Below the pieces are notes generated by a model. That model did no database searches. It was given only the letters and a program-made list of their open reading frames with translations, and was not told where the DNA came from. Below, piece by piece: positions 8,580 to 17,294 of a stretch of DNA of 64,000 nt (positions are counted from its first letter, which is position 1; each line of letters starts with the position of its first letter). The position numbers were made by a program, and so were the translations under genes. Source of the stretch: Candidatus Kouleothrix ribensis (lineage in GTDB: Bacteria; Chloroflexota; Chloroflexia; Chloroflexales; Roseiflexaceae); contig JADKGW010000001.1 of assembly GCA_016722075.1 (NCBI GenBank), forward strand, positions 2,232,001-2,296,000, read 5' to 3'.

Positions 8580-9557
8580 ATGGCATTCTTTGATCTCACG
8601 CTCGACCAGCTTCGCACATACCTGCCGCCGCGCGACGAGCCACCCGGCTTCGACGCATTCTGGCGCGATACGCTGGCCGACGCACGCCGCACGCCGCTCG
8701 ACCCACGCTTCGCGCCAGTTGACGCCGGGCTGCGCACGGTGGAGGTGTTCGATCTCAGCTTCAACGGCTTTGGCGGCCAGCCGATCAAGGGCTGGCTGCT
8801 ACTGCCACGCCAGCGCCAGGGCGCACTGCCGTGCGTGGTCGAGTATATTGGCTATGGCGGCGGGCGCGGCTTCCCAACCGACTGGCTGCTGTGGAGCGGG
8901 GCCGGCTATGCGCACCTGGTGATGGATACGCGCGGCCAGGGCAGTGCCTGGCTCAAGGGCGATACGCCCGACCCCGAGGCCGAGGGCGGCAACCCACAGC
9001 ACCCCGGCTTCATGACGCGCGGCGTGCTGCGGCCCGAAACCTACTACTATCGCCGCGTCTTCACCGACGCCGTGCGCGCGGTCGAGGCTGCGCGCGCCCA
9101 CCCGGCGATCGACCCGGCGCGGATCGCCGCCTGCGGTGGCAGCCAGGGCGGCGGCATCTGCCTGGCGATCGGCGCGCTGGTACCCGACATCCAGGCGATC
9201 ATGCCCGATGTGCCGTTCCTGTGCCACTACCGCCGCGCCACCGAGATCACCGACGGCTACCCCTACCAGGAGATCGCGCGCTACCTCATGACCCAGCGCG
9301 ACAAGGACGAGGCGGTGTTCGGCACGCTGGCCTACTTCGACGGCGTCAACTTCGCCGCGCGCGCCAGCGCCAGCGCGCTGTTCTCGGTCGGCCTGATGGA
9401 CGAGATCTGCCCGCCGTCGACCGTATTCGCCGCCTACAACCACTACGCCGGGCCAAAGGACATCTCGATCTGGCGCTACAACCACCACGAGGGCGGCGGC
9501 ACCTACCAGAAGCAGGCCCAGATGCAGTTCCTGCGCGAGCTGTGGGGCCATCAGTAG
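8580..9557 (+). CDS. acetylxylan esterase / cephalosporin-C deacetylase family (CE7)
   Basis: A 325-residue alpha/beta hydrolase with the CE7 signatures: RGQG at 118-121, the nucleophile elbow GGSQGG with Ser188, Asp274 in LMDEICPP and His302/303 in the NHHEGG segment. CE7 enzymes remove acetyl groups from xylo-oligosaccharides or similar acetyl esters and are normally cytosolic hexamers; no signal peptide is seen, which agrees. The start at 8580 follows a strong purine run (GGGGGGC at 8571-8577). Context with a Gfo/Idh oxidoreductase and an aldo/keto reductase points to use of acetylated plant sugars. Confidence 0.92.
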   Translation: MAFFDLTLDQLRTYLPPRDEPPGFDAFWRDTLADARRTPLDPRFAPVDAGLRTVEVFDLSFNGFGGQPIKGWLLLPRQRQGALPCVVEYIGYGGGRGFPTDWLLWSGAGYAHLVMDTRGQGSAWLKGDTPDPEAEGGNPQHPGFMTRGVLRPETYYYRRVFTDAVRAVEAARAHPAIDPARIAACGGSQGGGICLAIGALVPDIQAIMPDVPFLCHYRRATEITDGYPYQEIARYLMTQRDKDEAVFGTLAYFDGVNFAARASASALFSVGLMDEICPPSTVFAAYNHYAGPKDISIWRYNHHEGGGTYQKQAQMQFLRELWGHQ

Positions 9558-9575
9558 CGTCGGCAGTGCAGGCCC

Positions 9576-9862
9576 TTGCAGGGTTGGCCGGTTGCAGGTT
9601 GGCCGGGTTGACAGGTTGCAGGTTGGCCGGGTTGACAGGTTGCAGGTTGCAGGTTGCAGGTTGGCCGGTTGGCCGGGTTGACAGGTTGCAGGTTGCAGGT
9701 TGCAGGTTGCAGGTTGCAGGTTGCAGGGTTGCAGGTTGCAGGTTGGCCGGATTGACAGGTTGCAGGTTGCTAACCTGCTAACCTTCCAACTTTCTAACTT
9801 TCTAACCTGCTAACCTGCCAACCTCCTACCCCGTTGGCAGGTTGGCCGGGTTGAAAACCTGC
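9576..9862. repeat. heptamer tandem-repeat island (GGTTGCA units)
   Basis: About 200 bases of imperfect tandem copies of GGTTGCA, mixed with GGTTGGCC and GGGTTGACA variants, are followed at ~9777-9830 by complementary units (CTAACCTGC, CCAACCT). The two halves could fold on each other. Related islands occur at 49782-49881 and 61026-61081. It fills the gap between the CE7 gene and the next promoter and resembles the short tandemly repeated heptamers (STRR) known from filamentous cyanobacteria. Confidence 0.85.
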
Positions 9863-9880
9863 GAACGTTGAAAGGTACTG

Positions 9881-9910
9881 TTGACCATCCCGCCGCGCAT
9901 CACCTATAAT
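9881..9910 (+). promoter_or_regulatory. near-consensus sigma-70 promoter
   Basis: TTGACC at 9881-9886 and TATAAT at 9905-9910 are spaced by 18 bp, so transcription should start near 9917. A 150-base leader follows, containing a long hairpin at about 10008-10041 (GGGGTTCA ... TGAACCCC arms). Confidence 0.75.
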
Positions 9911-10066
9911 AAATGGCATGCGTTACGCGCTGAGGGGCAGACCTCACGCACAGCGGGCTGGCCTGTAAGCCGTGTAACACAGCAACCAGAACTGGCGGGG
10001 GGTTCACGGGCCTGCGGCCCGCGCCTGAACCCCGCCCGTTCCACTGAATCTAATCGAGGTCTTACG

Positions 10067-11974
10067 CTGCAAACCGAGGCGCTGCAACAAGAACAGGCTC
10101 CGTCGCTACGGCGCTGGCTCGGCGAGCGCAGCGGCTCGGAGCGCACAACCCTGGCGCGCCTGTGGGGGTTGCCTGAGCCGGCCGGCCAGCCGGGCGCGGC
10201 GCTGGCCGAGGCGATGCTCGCGGCGCTAGAGCGGGTGCTGGCCGGGTTACGGTCGGCCGAGCGCGCGGCGCTGACGCTGGTGCAGCAGTATGGCGGGCAG
10301 ATCGACGCACCCCTGCTCGAACGCGAGTATGGCGGCATCCGCAGCCTCGGCGACTACCCCAACCCGCGCGCGTACCTGCTGGCGCTCGAGCAGCCGGCCA
10401 CACCGGTCGAGCGGCTGTGGATGCTCGGGCTGCTGCTGCCGAAACCCGCCAGCGCGGCACGCACATATGCTATTCCCGCCGAGATCCTGCTGCTGCTGCC
10501 GCCCGCACCCGCCCGCGAGCAGTCGTTGCGGCTCACGCCGGCCGGCCCGCCCGAGCACGTGTACACTGCCGACCCGGCCCGGCTCGAGCGGCTGCTTATG
10601 GCGCTGCTCGCCCTCGCACAGGATGGCCAGCTTGAGCTGACGCGATCGGGTGCGCTGAGCAAGGCCGCGCTGCGGCGCCTGGCTGGCCCACACCAGCCGG
10701 CCGCGCGCCCCGCCGACGAGCAGCAGTACCTGCAGTTCGCGCGCTGGATCGGCGAGGCCGCCGGCCTGCTGAAAGTCGGCGCCGACGAGCGCCTACGGCC
10801 CAGCCGCACAGCGCTCGACTGGCTGCGCAGCGGGCAGGCCACCCGCACACAGCGCCTGCTCGACGGGTGGATCGCCTCGGCGTGGGACGAGCTGGCGGTG
10901 TGGGCCGGGGTCACGGCACAGCGCGAGTTCGCGCGCGATCTGGCCGGCGCCAAGCGTGCCGCGCTCCAGCTGATCGGCCAGGCCCCGCCGGCCGAGTGGG
11001 TCGCGCTCGACGAATTCGTGAGCCAGGTGCGCCGCACCATGCCCGACTTCGCGCGGCCCGATCGGCGCTACGACAGCTGGGGGCTGCTCAGCCGCACGCG
11101 CCAGCCGCTCGACGGCTTCGTCTTCTGGGAGGCAGTTGAGGGCGCGCAGCTCCGGGCGATCGTCTGTCGCACACTGAGCTGGCTTGGCCTGGTCGATGTG
11201 GGCCAGCCGCCCGGCGCCTTTCGGCTGACTGCGCTAGGCGCCGCGCTGCTGGCCGGCCAGCCGGCCCCGGCCGAGCCGCCGGCCGAGCCGCTGGTGATCC
11301 AGGCAAACTTCGAGGTGATCGCGCCGCGCTACGCTTCGCCCTACGCCCGCTTCCAGCTCGGGCGCCTGGCCGAGCGCACGAGCGCCCAGCTGGCCGAGAT
11401 CTATACGCTCAGCAAGCGCAGCATCCATGCCGCGCTCCAGCGCGGGATCGCCTTCGACGACATGCTGCGCTTCCTGCACGAGCACGCCGCCGCCGAGCTG
11501 CCGCCGAATGTCGCAGCCACGCTGCGCGATTGGGCCAGCCAGTACGGCCAGGTCGCGCTGCGGCCAGGCATCCTGCTCGAGTCGGAAGATGCGCTGCTGC
11601 TCGAGCAGATCACGCGCGATCGGCGCGTGCGCATGCCACGCCACCAGCGGCTGAGCGAGCACGCCTGGCTGGTGCGCGCGGCCGATGCACACAGCCTGGC
11701 CGAGCGGCTGCGCAAGGCTGGCTATGGCGTAGCCGGGCAGCCCGACGCGCCGCACACGCCGCTGCGCGAGCATGATCTGACCGTGATCTATACGGCGCTC
11801 GAGTTCTATGCCCAGGCCGCCGATGCGCTGGCGATCGAGCACGACGCCGGCCCGGCCCTGCGCCGGCGGATTGCCCGGCTGCTACCCGAGAAGCTGCTGA
11901 ATCGTGCATTCCAGGCTAGCCGCACAGCAGTGCAGGCCCTGCGCGAGCGCCTCGATAGCCTACCATTTACATAG
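10067..11974 (+). CDS. helicase-associated (XPB/Ssl2-like C-terminal) domain protein
   Basis: About 635 residues, Ala/Leu/Arg rich. The central and C-terminal parts (PLVIQANFEVIAP, the YTLSKRSIHAAL helix, FLHEHAAAELPPNV) match the helicase C_3 / XPB-associated domain found in actinobacteria and Chloroflexota, but no helicase Walker motifs are present, so it is not itself a helicase. The role is unknown; a DNA-repair partner is a fair guess because recO follows within 10 bases. No ATG is near the N-terminus. A CTG at 10067 preceded by GAGG is my choice; the first in-frame ATG is at 10213. The frame stays open upstream to 9881, but the promoter sits there. Confidence 0.65.
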   Translation: MQTEALQQEQAPSLRRWLGERSGSERTTLARLWGLPEPAGQPGAALAEAMLAALERVLAGLRSAERAALTLVQQYGGQIDAPLLEREYGGIRSLGDYPNPRAYLLALEQPATPVERLWMLGLLLPKPASAARTYAIPAEILLLLPPAPAREQSLRLTPAGPPEHVYTADPARLERLLMALLALAQDGQLELTRSGALSKAALRRLAGPHQPAARPADEQQYLQFARWIGEAAGLLKVGADERLRPSRTALDWLRSGQATRTQRLLDGWIASAWDELAVWAGVTAQREFARDLAGAKRAALQLIGQAPPAEWVALDEFVSQVRRTMPDFARPDRRYDSWGLLSRTRQPLDGFVFWEAVEGAQLRAIVCRTLSWLGLVDVGQPPGAFRLTALGAALLAGQPAPAEPPAEPLVIQANFEVIAPRYASPYARFQLGRLAERTSAQLAEIYTLSKRSIHAALQRGIAFDDMLRFLHEHAAAELPPNVAATLRDWASQYGQVALRPGILLESEDALLLEQITRDRRVRMPRHQRLSEHAWLVRAADAHSLAERLRKAGYGVAGQPDAPHTPLREHDLTVIYTALEFYAQAADALAIEHDAGPALRRRIARLLPEKLLNRAFQASRTAVQALRERLDSLPFT

Positions 11975-11983
11975 CTATTGACT

Positions 11984-12742
11984 ATGCGCGATCGAGTCTA
12001 CCGAACCGAAGCCGTGATCATTCGCCGCAGCGATATAGGCGAAGCTGATCGGCTGCTCACGCTGATCACGCCCGGCGGCAAGCGCCGCGTCGTGGCGAAG
12101 GGCGTGCGCAAAACGACCAGCCGCCTGGCCGGGCATATCGAGCTGTTCACGCACGCCACCATCCTGCTGGCGGTCGGGCGCAACCTCGACATCATCACCC
12201 AGAGCGCGATCATCCACAGCTTCGATACGCTGCGCACCAACCTTGAGCGCATCGGCTCGGCCTATTACGCCGCCGAGCTGATCGACCGGCTGATCGAGGA
12301 GGAAGGCGAGAATCGCGCGGAGTTCGAGCTGCTGGTGGCAACGCTCGGCGCGCTCGACAGTGCGCCTAACCCCGACCTGGCGCTGCGTTCGTACGAGCTG
12401 CGCCTGCTGGGCTACCAGGGCTACCGGCCGCAGCTGTACCACTGCGCCAACTGCCAGGAGACGCTGGCCGAACAGACTAACCGCTTCAGCCCAGGCGCCG
12501 GCGGGGCGCTCTGCCCGCGCTGCGCCCCGCTCGATCGCGGCGCGCTGCCCATGAGCCTGAACGCGTTCAAGCTTATGCGCTTCCTCCAGGCTCAGCCACT
12601 CGAAGCGATTGAGCGGCTGAATATCTCGCCGGCCACGCGCGCAGAGGTTGAGCAACTGCTGCGCGCCTACATTCGGCGCATGCTCGAGCGCGATCTCAAA
12701 TCGGTTGCCTTCCTCGACGAAGTCAGCCAGGCGCAACCTTGA
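11984..12742 (+). CDS. recO: DNA repair protein RecO
   Basis: A 252-residue RecO: N-terminal OB fold (RTEAVIIRRSDIGEADRLLTL), central helical domain and a four-Cys zinc site (CANC and CPRC pairs near residues 155 and 178). RecO loads RecA onto SSB-coated DNA with RecR in the RecF pathway. It begins 9 bases after the helicase-associated gene stop and is probably translated from the same message. A TTG at 11978 is an alternative start two codons upstream. Confidence 0.95.
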   Translation: MRDRVYRTEAVIIRRSDIGEADRLLTLITPGGKRRVVAKGVRKTTSRLAGHIELFTHATILLAVGRNLDIITQSAIIHSFDTLRTNLERIGSAYYAAELIDRLIEEEGENRAEFELLVATLGALDSAPNPDLALRSYELRLLGYQGYRPQLYHCANCQETLAEQTNRFSPGAGGALCPRCAPLDRGALPMSLNAFKLMRFLQAQPLEAIERLNISPATRAEVEQLLRAYIRRMLERDLKSVAFLDEVSQAQP

Positions 12743-12817
12743 TTGAAGCCCAGCCGTGTCGTGCGCGCACGATCTACAGCTACTACGTTCCAGCCACCAG
12801 ATAAGGAGTAGCAGACA

Positions 12818-13486
12818 ATGGCCTACATCGATGAATTGTTGGCTCGCGACGAGAAAATACTCTACGACGGGCGCCAGCATACGTTCGTGCTGGTCGGTAG
12901 TATTCTTACCGAGATGGTTCTGATCGCCGTCTTGATCGCGGCCGGTGTCGCCGCCCGCGCCGCCTTCGCCAACCGCTTCGCACTGGGCATGCCGGTCGGC
13001 CAGCTGATACTGATCGCCTGCGCGCTGATCAGTATCTTCGTGCTGGTCAGCGCATTTCTTGATTACCTGCGCTGGAATAACGAGCAGTATATCGTCACCG
13101 ATCAGCGCGTGATCCAGATCCGCGGCGTGTTCAATAAGGACGTGATCGACTCGTCGCTCGATAAGATCAACGATGTCGAGCTGCGCCAGAGCTGGCTCGG
13201 GCGCATCTTCGACTACGGCACGATCGAGATTCTGACGGCGTCGGATGTGGGCATCAACGAGATGCGCCGGATCGCGCACCCGCTCGAATTCAAGCGCGCC
13301 ATGCTCGAGGCCAAACATAACTTCGCGCGCGGCTTCGGCTACTTCGACCCACCACCAGCCAGTGTGCCCAGCGGCCCGCCCGACCTGCAGCAGACGCTAC
13401 AGAAGCTGGCCGACCTGCGCGACCAGGGGCTGCTCTCGGGCGATGAGTTCGAGGCCAAGAAGCGCGATCTGCTCGATCGCATTTAG
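12818..13486 (+). CDS. membrane protein with bacterial PH (YdbS-like) domain and SHOCT tail
   Basis: 222 residues. Two hydrophobic segments near residues 25-50 and 62-85 are followed by a bPH2-type domain (YIVTDQRVIQIRGVF ... DKINDVELRQSWLGRIFDYGTIEI). The last ~35 residues form a SHOCT motif (LQQTLQKLADLRDQGLLS-type helix-turn-helix). Such proteins sit in the inner membrane; their function is unclear. The ribosome site AAGGAG at 12803-12808 supports the start. It is 75 bases after recO and 39 bases before the phosphorylase gene, on the same strand. Confidence 0.88.
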   Translation: MAYIDELLARDEKILYDGRQHTFVLVGSILTEMVLIAVLIAAGVAARAAFANRFALGMPVGQLILIACALISIFVLVSAFLDYLRWNNEQYIVTDQRVIQIRGVFNKDVIDSSLDKINDVELRQSWLGRIFDYGTIEILTASDVGINEMRRIAHPLEFKRAMLEAKHNFARGFGYFDPPPASVPSGPPDLQQTLQKLADLRDQGLLSGDEFEAKKRDLLDRI

Positions 13487-13525
13487 CGATCTGCCGCGTT
13501 CAAATCACCCGCAGAGGAGCACACG

Positions 13526-14350
13526 ATGGACGACCTGTTCACCCAGATCGAGGCGGCCCGCGCCACGATCGCCGGCCGCACCACGATCACGCCGCAGATC
13601 GGGCTCATCCTTGGCTCGGGCCTGGGCGGCCTGGCCGACGAGCTAGAGCAGGCTACAGTTATCGCGTACGACGAGATCCCCGGCTTCGCACGCTCGACCG
13701 TCCACGGCCACCGTGGCGAGCTGGCGATCGGGCAGCTGGCCGGCCGGCCGGTGGTGGTGCTGCGCGGGCGCTTCCACTTCTACGAGGGCTACACCATGCA
13801 GCAGGTCACGTTTCCTGTGCGCGTGATGCGGGCGCTCGGCTGCGATACCCTGATTGTCACGAATGCCGCCGGTGGGCTGCGCGCCGATTGGGCCGTGGGC
13901 GACCTGATGCAGATCGCCGACCAGATCTTCTTCCCCGGCATGGCCGGCCATCACCCGCTGGTCGGCCCCAACGACGACCGCCTGGGCCTGCGCTTCCCGG
14001 CCATGGTCGATGCATTCGACCCGGAGCTGGCCGCGTTGGCGCATACGGTGGCCCGCGAGCAGGGCACCCGGCTGCATGCTGGCTGCTACTTTATGTTAAC
14101 TGGGCCGACGTTTGAAAGTGCGGGCGAGCTACGTTTCTGCCGCACATTCGCCGACGCGGTAGGTATGTCGACGGCGCCCGAGGTGGTGGTGGCGCGCCAT
14201 GGCGGCATGCGCGTGCTAGGCATCTCGCTGATCACCAATGTCGCCCTACCCGACGGCCCACCGGCCAATCATATCGAGGTGCTCGAGGCCGGCGAGGCCG
14301 CCAAGCCCAGGTTTGCCGCGCTGCTGAAGGGCGTGCTCGCGCGCATGTGA
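13526..14350 (+). CDS. purine nucleoside phosphorylase (inosine/guanosine type)
   Basis: 274 residues of the trimeric PNP/MTAP family. It splits purine nucleosides with phosphate in purine salvage. The phosphate-binding GSGLGG loop, the RFHFYEGY segment with the conserved His, NAAGG, YFMLTGPTFE with the purine-binding Glu, and the TN dyad are all visible. After that Glu the usual TPAE is replaced by SAGE, a variation close to the base pocket. The start at 13526 has GAGGAG at 13513-13518. It is the last gene of the rightward run from 10 kb. Confidence 0.94.
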   Translation: MDDLFTQIEAARATIAGRTTITPQIGLILGSGLGGLADELEQATVIAYDEIPGFARSTVHGHRGELAIGQLAGRPVVVLRGRFHFYEGYTMQQVTFPVRVMRALGCDTLIVTNAAGGLRADWAVGDLMQIADQIFFPGMAGHHPLVGPNDDRLGLRFPAMVDAFDPELAALAHTVAREQGTRLHAGCYFMLTGPTFESAGELRFCRTFADAVGMSTAPEVVVARHGGMRVLGISLITNVALPDGPPANHIEVLEAGEAAKPRFAALLKGVLARM

Positions 14351-14365
14351 GCGGCTTGGCCGGTT

Positions 14366-14421
14366 TGCCTGCGGCAGAGCCTGGCGTTTGTGATCGGTTT
14401 GTGTGCGCTGCGCACGAAACC
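14366..14421. repeat. dispersed intergenic repeat with hairpin
   Basis: The CCTGCGGCAG core (14368-14377) is followed by a hairpin (GGTTT-GTGTGCGC ... GCGCAC-GAAACC, 14396-14421). It lies between convergent genes and may also end transcription from both sides. It belongs to the same family as 3391-3440 and 45632-45675. Confidence 0.45.
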
Positions 14422-14501
14422 CACGCACACAAGAAACCACCGCGCCGCCGCAGGCATGTGCCAGTGCAACACGCGCCACTGCGCATACGCTATGCACCGC
14501 C

Positions 14502-16955
14502 TCAGATCGAGGCCGGCTCGAGCGTCAGCCGCGATATGGTCGCATCTTCAACCCGCGCGCGGCTCCAGGGCATGGGGTGGTATTGCATGGCCAGGTAGGG
14601 CTGCACCAGGTCGGCGTAGTGCCGGCTGCCCGGCTGGCCCGACTGCCCGCCGGGGTGGATGCTCTGGCAGCGATCCCAATGAGCCGGGGTACAGATCTGG
14701 CGGTACGACGGCGCGACATAGAATGGCTCGCCGGCATAGCTGCGCGGCGCGTAGCCCATGCGCACGGTGTCGGCATCGCCGCCGGTGGCAAACGGCCCGC
14801 GGTTCAGCAGCGGCGCCAGCGCGGCCACAGCACCGAGTGGGTGACGCAGCGTGAGCGTATGGAAACGCCCGTAGCGCCAGGTGCGCACGTCGTCGCCAAG
14901 CTCGCCGCGCAGCTCATCGAGCGCCGCCAGCCAGGCTGCGCGCAGCAGCTCGTCGCCGCTGCGGCCGGCCGGCAGCCAGCTGTCGTCGCGCACCGACAGG
15001 CGCGCGAGCAGGCGCGGCAGCGCGCGCCACAGGTAGGTTGCGCCCATCAGCGCGGCGAACGCGCCCAGCCCACCCACCTGGCGCAGTGGCGCGGCCACCT
15101 CACCATAGGCCGCGTCGAGCAGCTTCTCGCGCAGGCGCGCGTAGATCGCCCCACCCACGCTCTCGGCAGTCAGCTCGCCATCCCAGCTGGCCAGCGCATC
15201 GCGCGCCGCCCGCGCGATCGGCGTGTCGGCCGGCAGGCGCCCGGCCAGCGCCGCCAGCTCGAGCCCCGGCAGGCTGCGCTGGTCGCCCTGTATACGCGCG
15301 AACGAGCGCTCGTCGTGCTGGGTGGTCTGCTCGATCAGCTGGGTGATCCGTGCAGCGCGGTAGCCCGGCAGGTATTCCGACGGCATGGGATGCGGGAAGT
15401 CGTCGCCAACGATCCGGTTGTTGGCGGTCACTACAAAGCCATCGCTGGGATCGAGCAGCGCCGGCAGCTCGCCCGGCGCGATCAGGCCAACCCACTCGTA
15501 CTCACCCGACCAGCCCGGCACCGGCAGGCGCCCGTCGCCCTGCGCGCGCATGGGCATATGGCCACCGAACGCGTAGCCAAAATGCCCATCGACATCGGCG
15601 TAGACAAAGTTCAGGGTTGGCGAGGTCCAGCGCGCCACCGCCGCGCGAAAGCTGGCCCAGTCGGTGGCCTGGTTGAGCGCCAGCGCCGACTCGATCGCCT
15701 GGCTGGGTTCGAGCGCAGTCCAGCGCAGCGCCAATTCTTCAGTCGCAGCGCCAGCGCCGCTCTCGCCAGGCCGCCGGGTGGCCGGCTCGCCGCCAGTAGA
15801 TCCGGCTGGGAGCAAGGCGCTGATGATCGGCCCGTGCCGGGTGATTCGCACCGTTTCGATATGCGGTGTAGCGCGGCCCTTCACGCCGATCAGCTCATGC
15901 ACAACCTCGGCCGGCAGCCACTCGCCACGAAACTGGTAGCGCGTAGGGTCGGCCGGGTCGAAGCGCTCGACATACAGATCCTGCACATCGTTCTCGCCGT
16001 TGGTCATCCCCCAGGCGATGCGCTCGTTGTGGCCGATCACCACACCGGGCGTGCCGGGCAGGCTCGCGCCGGTGACATGCAGGGCACCGCCGCTCAGGTG
16101 GTTCTCATACCAGAGCGAGGGCGTCTGGAGCAGCAGGTGAACGTCATTGGCCAGCAGCGGCTGGGCGCTGGTGGTGCGGCTCGGGCCGACCACCCAGCCA
16201 TTGCTGCCCTGGCCAACCTCGCCATTCCCAATATAGCCGGCGGCCGCGCCGGCCAGGCGTAGCGCCGCTGCGGCCAGATCGCCGGCATGGTGCGTGCCGC
16301 GCGGGATGGTGAGGGGGTGGCCGGCCAGGTACGCCGGCTCAAGCGCGTCAGCCCGCTCGGCACCGATCGCCGCGACGATCTGGGCGCGCAGCGCCGTGGC
16401 GATCCAGCCGCGTGCCAGATTCTGCGCCAGCATCTTGCCCCACACCAGCACATCGATCGGCTGCCACGGCTCGGGCTGTAGCCGCACGATCGTGAACTCG
16501 ATCGGCAGGCGCGTGCGCCGCTGCTCGATGTAGCTATTGACGCCATGCACATACGCCTCGATCGCCGTGCGCGCCTCGTCGCCCAGAGTCGCCAGCTCGC
16601 GCTGCGCCACCCGGCTGAAGCCCATCACGCGTACGAAGCGGTCGGTGTCGAGCGCGATCTCGCCGAAGACCTCGGCCAGCCGGCCGTGGCCAGTACGCCG
16701 CTGCAGCTCCATCTGCCAGAGCCGATCCTGGGCATGCACATAGCCCTGGGCCACGAACAGGTCGTGCGTGCTGGCGGCGTAGATATGCGGCACGCCCCAG
16801 CGGTCGCGCAGCACCTGCACCGGTGCCGCCAGGCCTGCCAGCCGCAGGCTGCCCGATACGCGCGGCAGCGGGCGGCGCAGTGCCGCCGCAGCCAGCCCGG
16901 TTGCCCCGGCCAGTGCCAGGCCGACGGCCGCGCCAATCGTACGAACCGAAGCCAT
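14502..16955 (-). CDS. penicillin acylase family N-terminal-nucleophile hydrolase
   Basis: 817 residues. A hydrophobic N-terminal segment (residues ~5-25) suggests export or membrane anchoring. The alpha-chain region, a linker, and the beta-chain start at GQGSNGWVVG (nucleophile Ser251) are in order; the catalytic Asn fits the VTANNR segment. The precursor is normally self-cleaved before this Ser. Family members hydrolyse amides such as penicillins, acyl-homoserine lactones or aculeacin; the substrate here is unknown. The start is supported by AGAGGAG just upstream. It has no obvious partner genes and is convergent with the phosphorylase. Confidence 0.93.
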   Translation of the reverse strand: MASVRTIGAAVGLALAGATGLAAAALRRPLPRVSGSLRLAGLAAPVQVLRDRWGVPHIYAASTHDLFVAQGYVHAQDRLWQMELQRRTGHGRLAEVFGEIALDTDRFVRVMGFSRVAQRELATLGDEARTAIEAYVHGVNSYIEQRRTRLPIEFTIVRLQPEPWQPIDVLVWGKMLAQNLARGWIATALRAQIVAAIGAERADALEPAYLAGHPLTIPRGTHHAGDLAAAALRLAGAAAGYIGNGEVGQGSNGWVVGPSRTTSAQPLLANDVHLLLQTPSLWYENHLSGGALHVTGASLPGTPGVVIGHNERIAWGMTNGENDVQDLYVERFDPADPTRYQFRGEWLPAEVVHELIGVKGRATPHIETVRITRHGPIISALLPAGSTGGEPATRRPGESGAGAATEELALRWTALEPSQAIESALALNQATDWASFRAAVARWTSPTLNFVYADVDGHFGYAFGGHMPMRAQGDGRLPVPGWSGEYEWVGLIAPGELPALLDPSDGFVVTANNRIVGDDFPHPMPSEYLPGYRAARITQLIEQTTQHDERSFARIQGDQRSLPGLELAALAGRLPADTPIARAARDALASWDGELTAESVGGAIYARLREKLLDAAYGEVAAPLRQVGGLGAFAALMGATYLWRALPRLLARLSVRDDSWLPAGRSGDELLRAAWLAALDELRGELGDDVRTWRYGRFHTLTLRHPLGAVAALAPLLNRGPFATGGDADTVRMGYAPRSYAGEPFYVAPSYRQICTPAHWDRCQSIHPGGQSGQPGSRHYADLVQPYLAMQYHPMPWSRARVEDATISRLTLEPASI

Positions 16956-17027
16956 ACAACTCCTCTGAGCGCTCAGGAACCCACGGCCGTGCGAATAACC
17001 ATGCGGAAGCGGATCACCGGGTAAGCG

Positions 17028-17273
17028 TTACTGCTCGGGCGGCAGCGAGGTGGCGATATCGTACACCAGCACCTGTACATCAAGGCCTTCCTCGGTCAGC
17101 AGTCGCAGCGTTTGCTCCTGCGTCGCGGCCTTCACAGCCGCTTCGTCATCGGCCGGCGCATACACGCGGATCGAGGCCTCTTCGGCCGAGCGGCGCTTGA
17201 CGCGAATCACCGCAGCCGAGCTAGCAGCATTGATCTGCGCCGTCAGGTCGGCAATTGCCTCATCAACCGTCAT
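17028..17273 (-). CDS. small acidic hypothetical protein (81 aa)
   Basis: 81 residues with no membrane segment or known motif. It reads as a compact alpha/beta protein (an N-terminal helix, then strand-like IRVKRR and SIRVYAP segments, a helix, and LDVQVLVYDI). A strong ribosome site GAGGAGG sits 8 bases before the ATG, and the gene begins 21 bases after the Nudix gene stop, so the two share a message. Function unknown. Confidence 0.7.
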   Translation of the reverse strand: MTVDEAIADLTAQINAASSAAVIRVKRRSAEEASIRVYAPADDEAAVKAATQEQTLRLLTEEGLDVQVLVYDIATSLPPEQ

Positions 17274-17294
17274 GAGTGTATCCTCCTCAGAATA

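Noticed and set aside
9576..9862. CRISPR array
   Set aside because: The repeats have a period of about 7 and no spacers of uniform length, and no cas genes are near.
9881..10066. N-terminal extension of the helicase-associated protein starting at TTG 9881
   Set aside because: The TTG is the -35 box of a near-consensus promoter whose -10 lies inside the extension, so the RNA would not include this start.
11975..13318. 447-codon minus-strand open frame across recO and the PH-domain gene
   Set aside because: It spans two well-supported plus-strand genes and their gap, with no motif of its own.
14403..16262. 619-codon plus-strand open frame opposite the penicillin acylase gene
   Set aside because: No family features and Arg/Ala/Gln-skewed shadow composition; the minus-strand frame is clearly a penicillin acylase.
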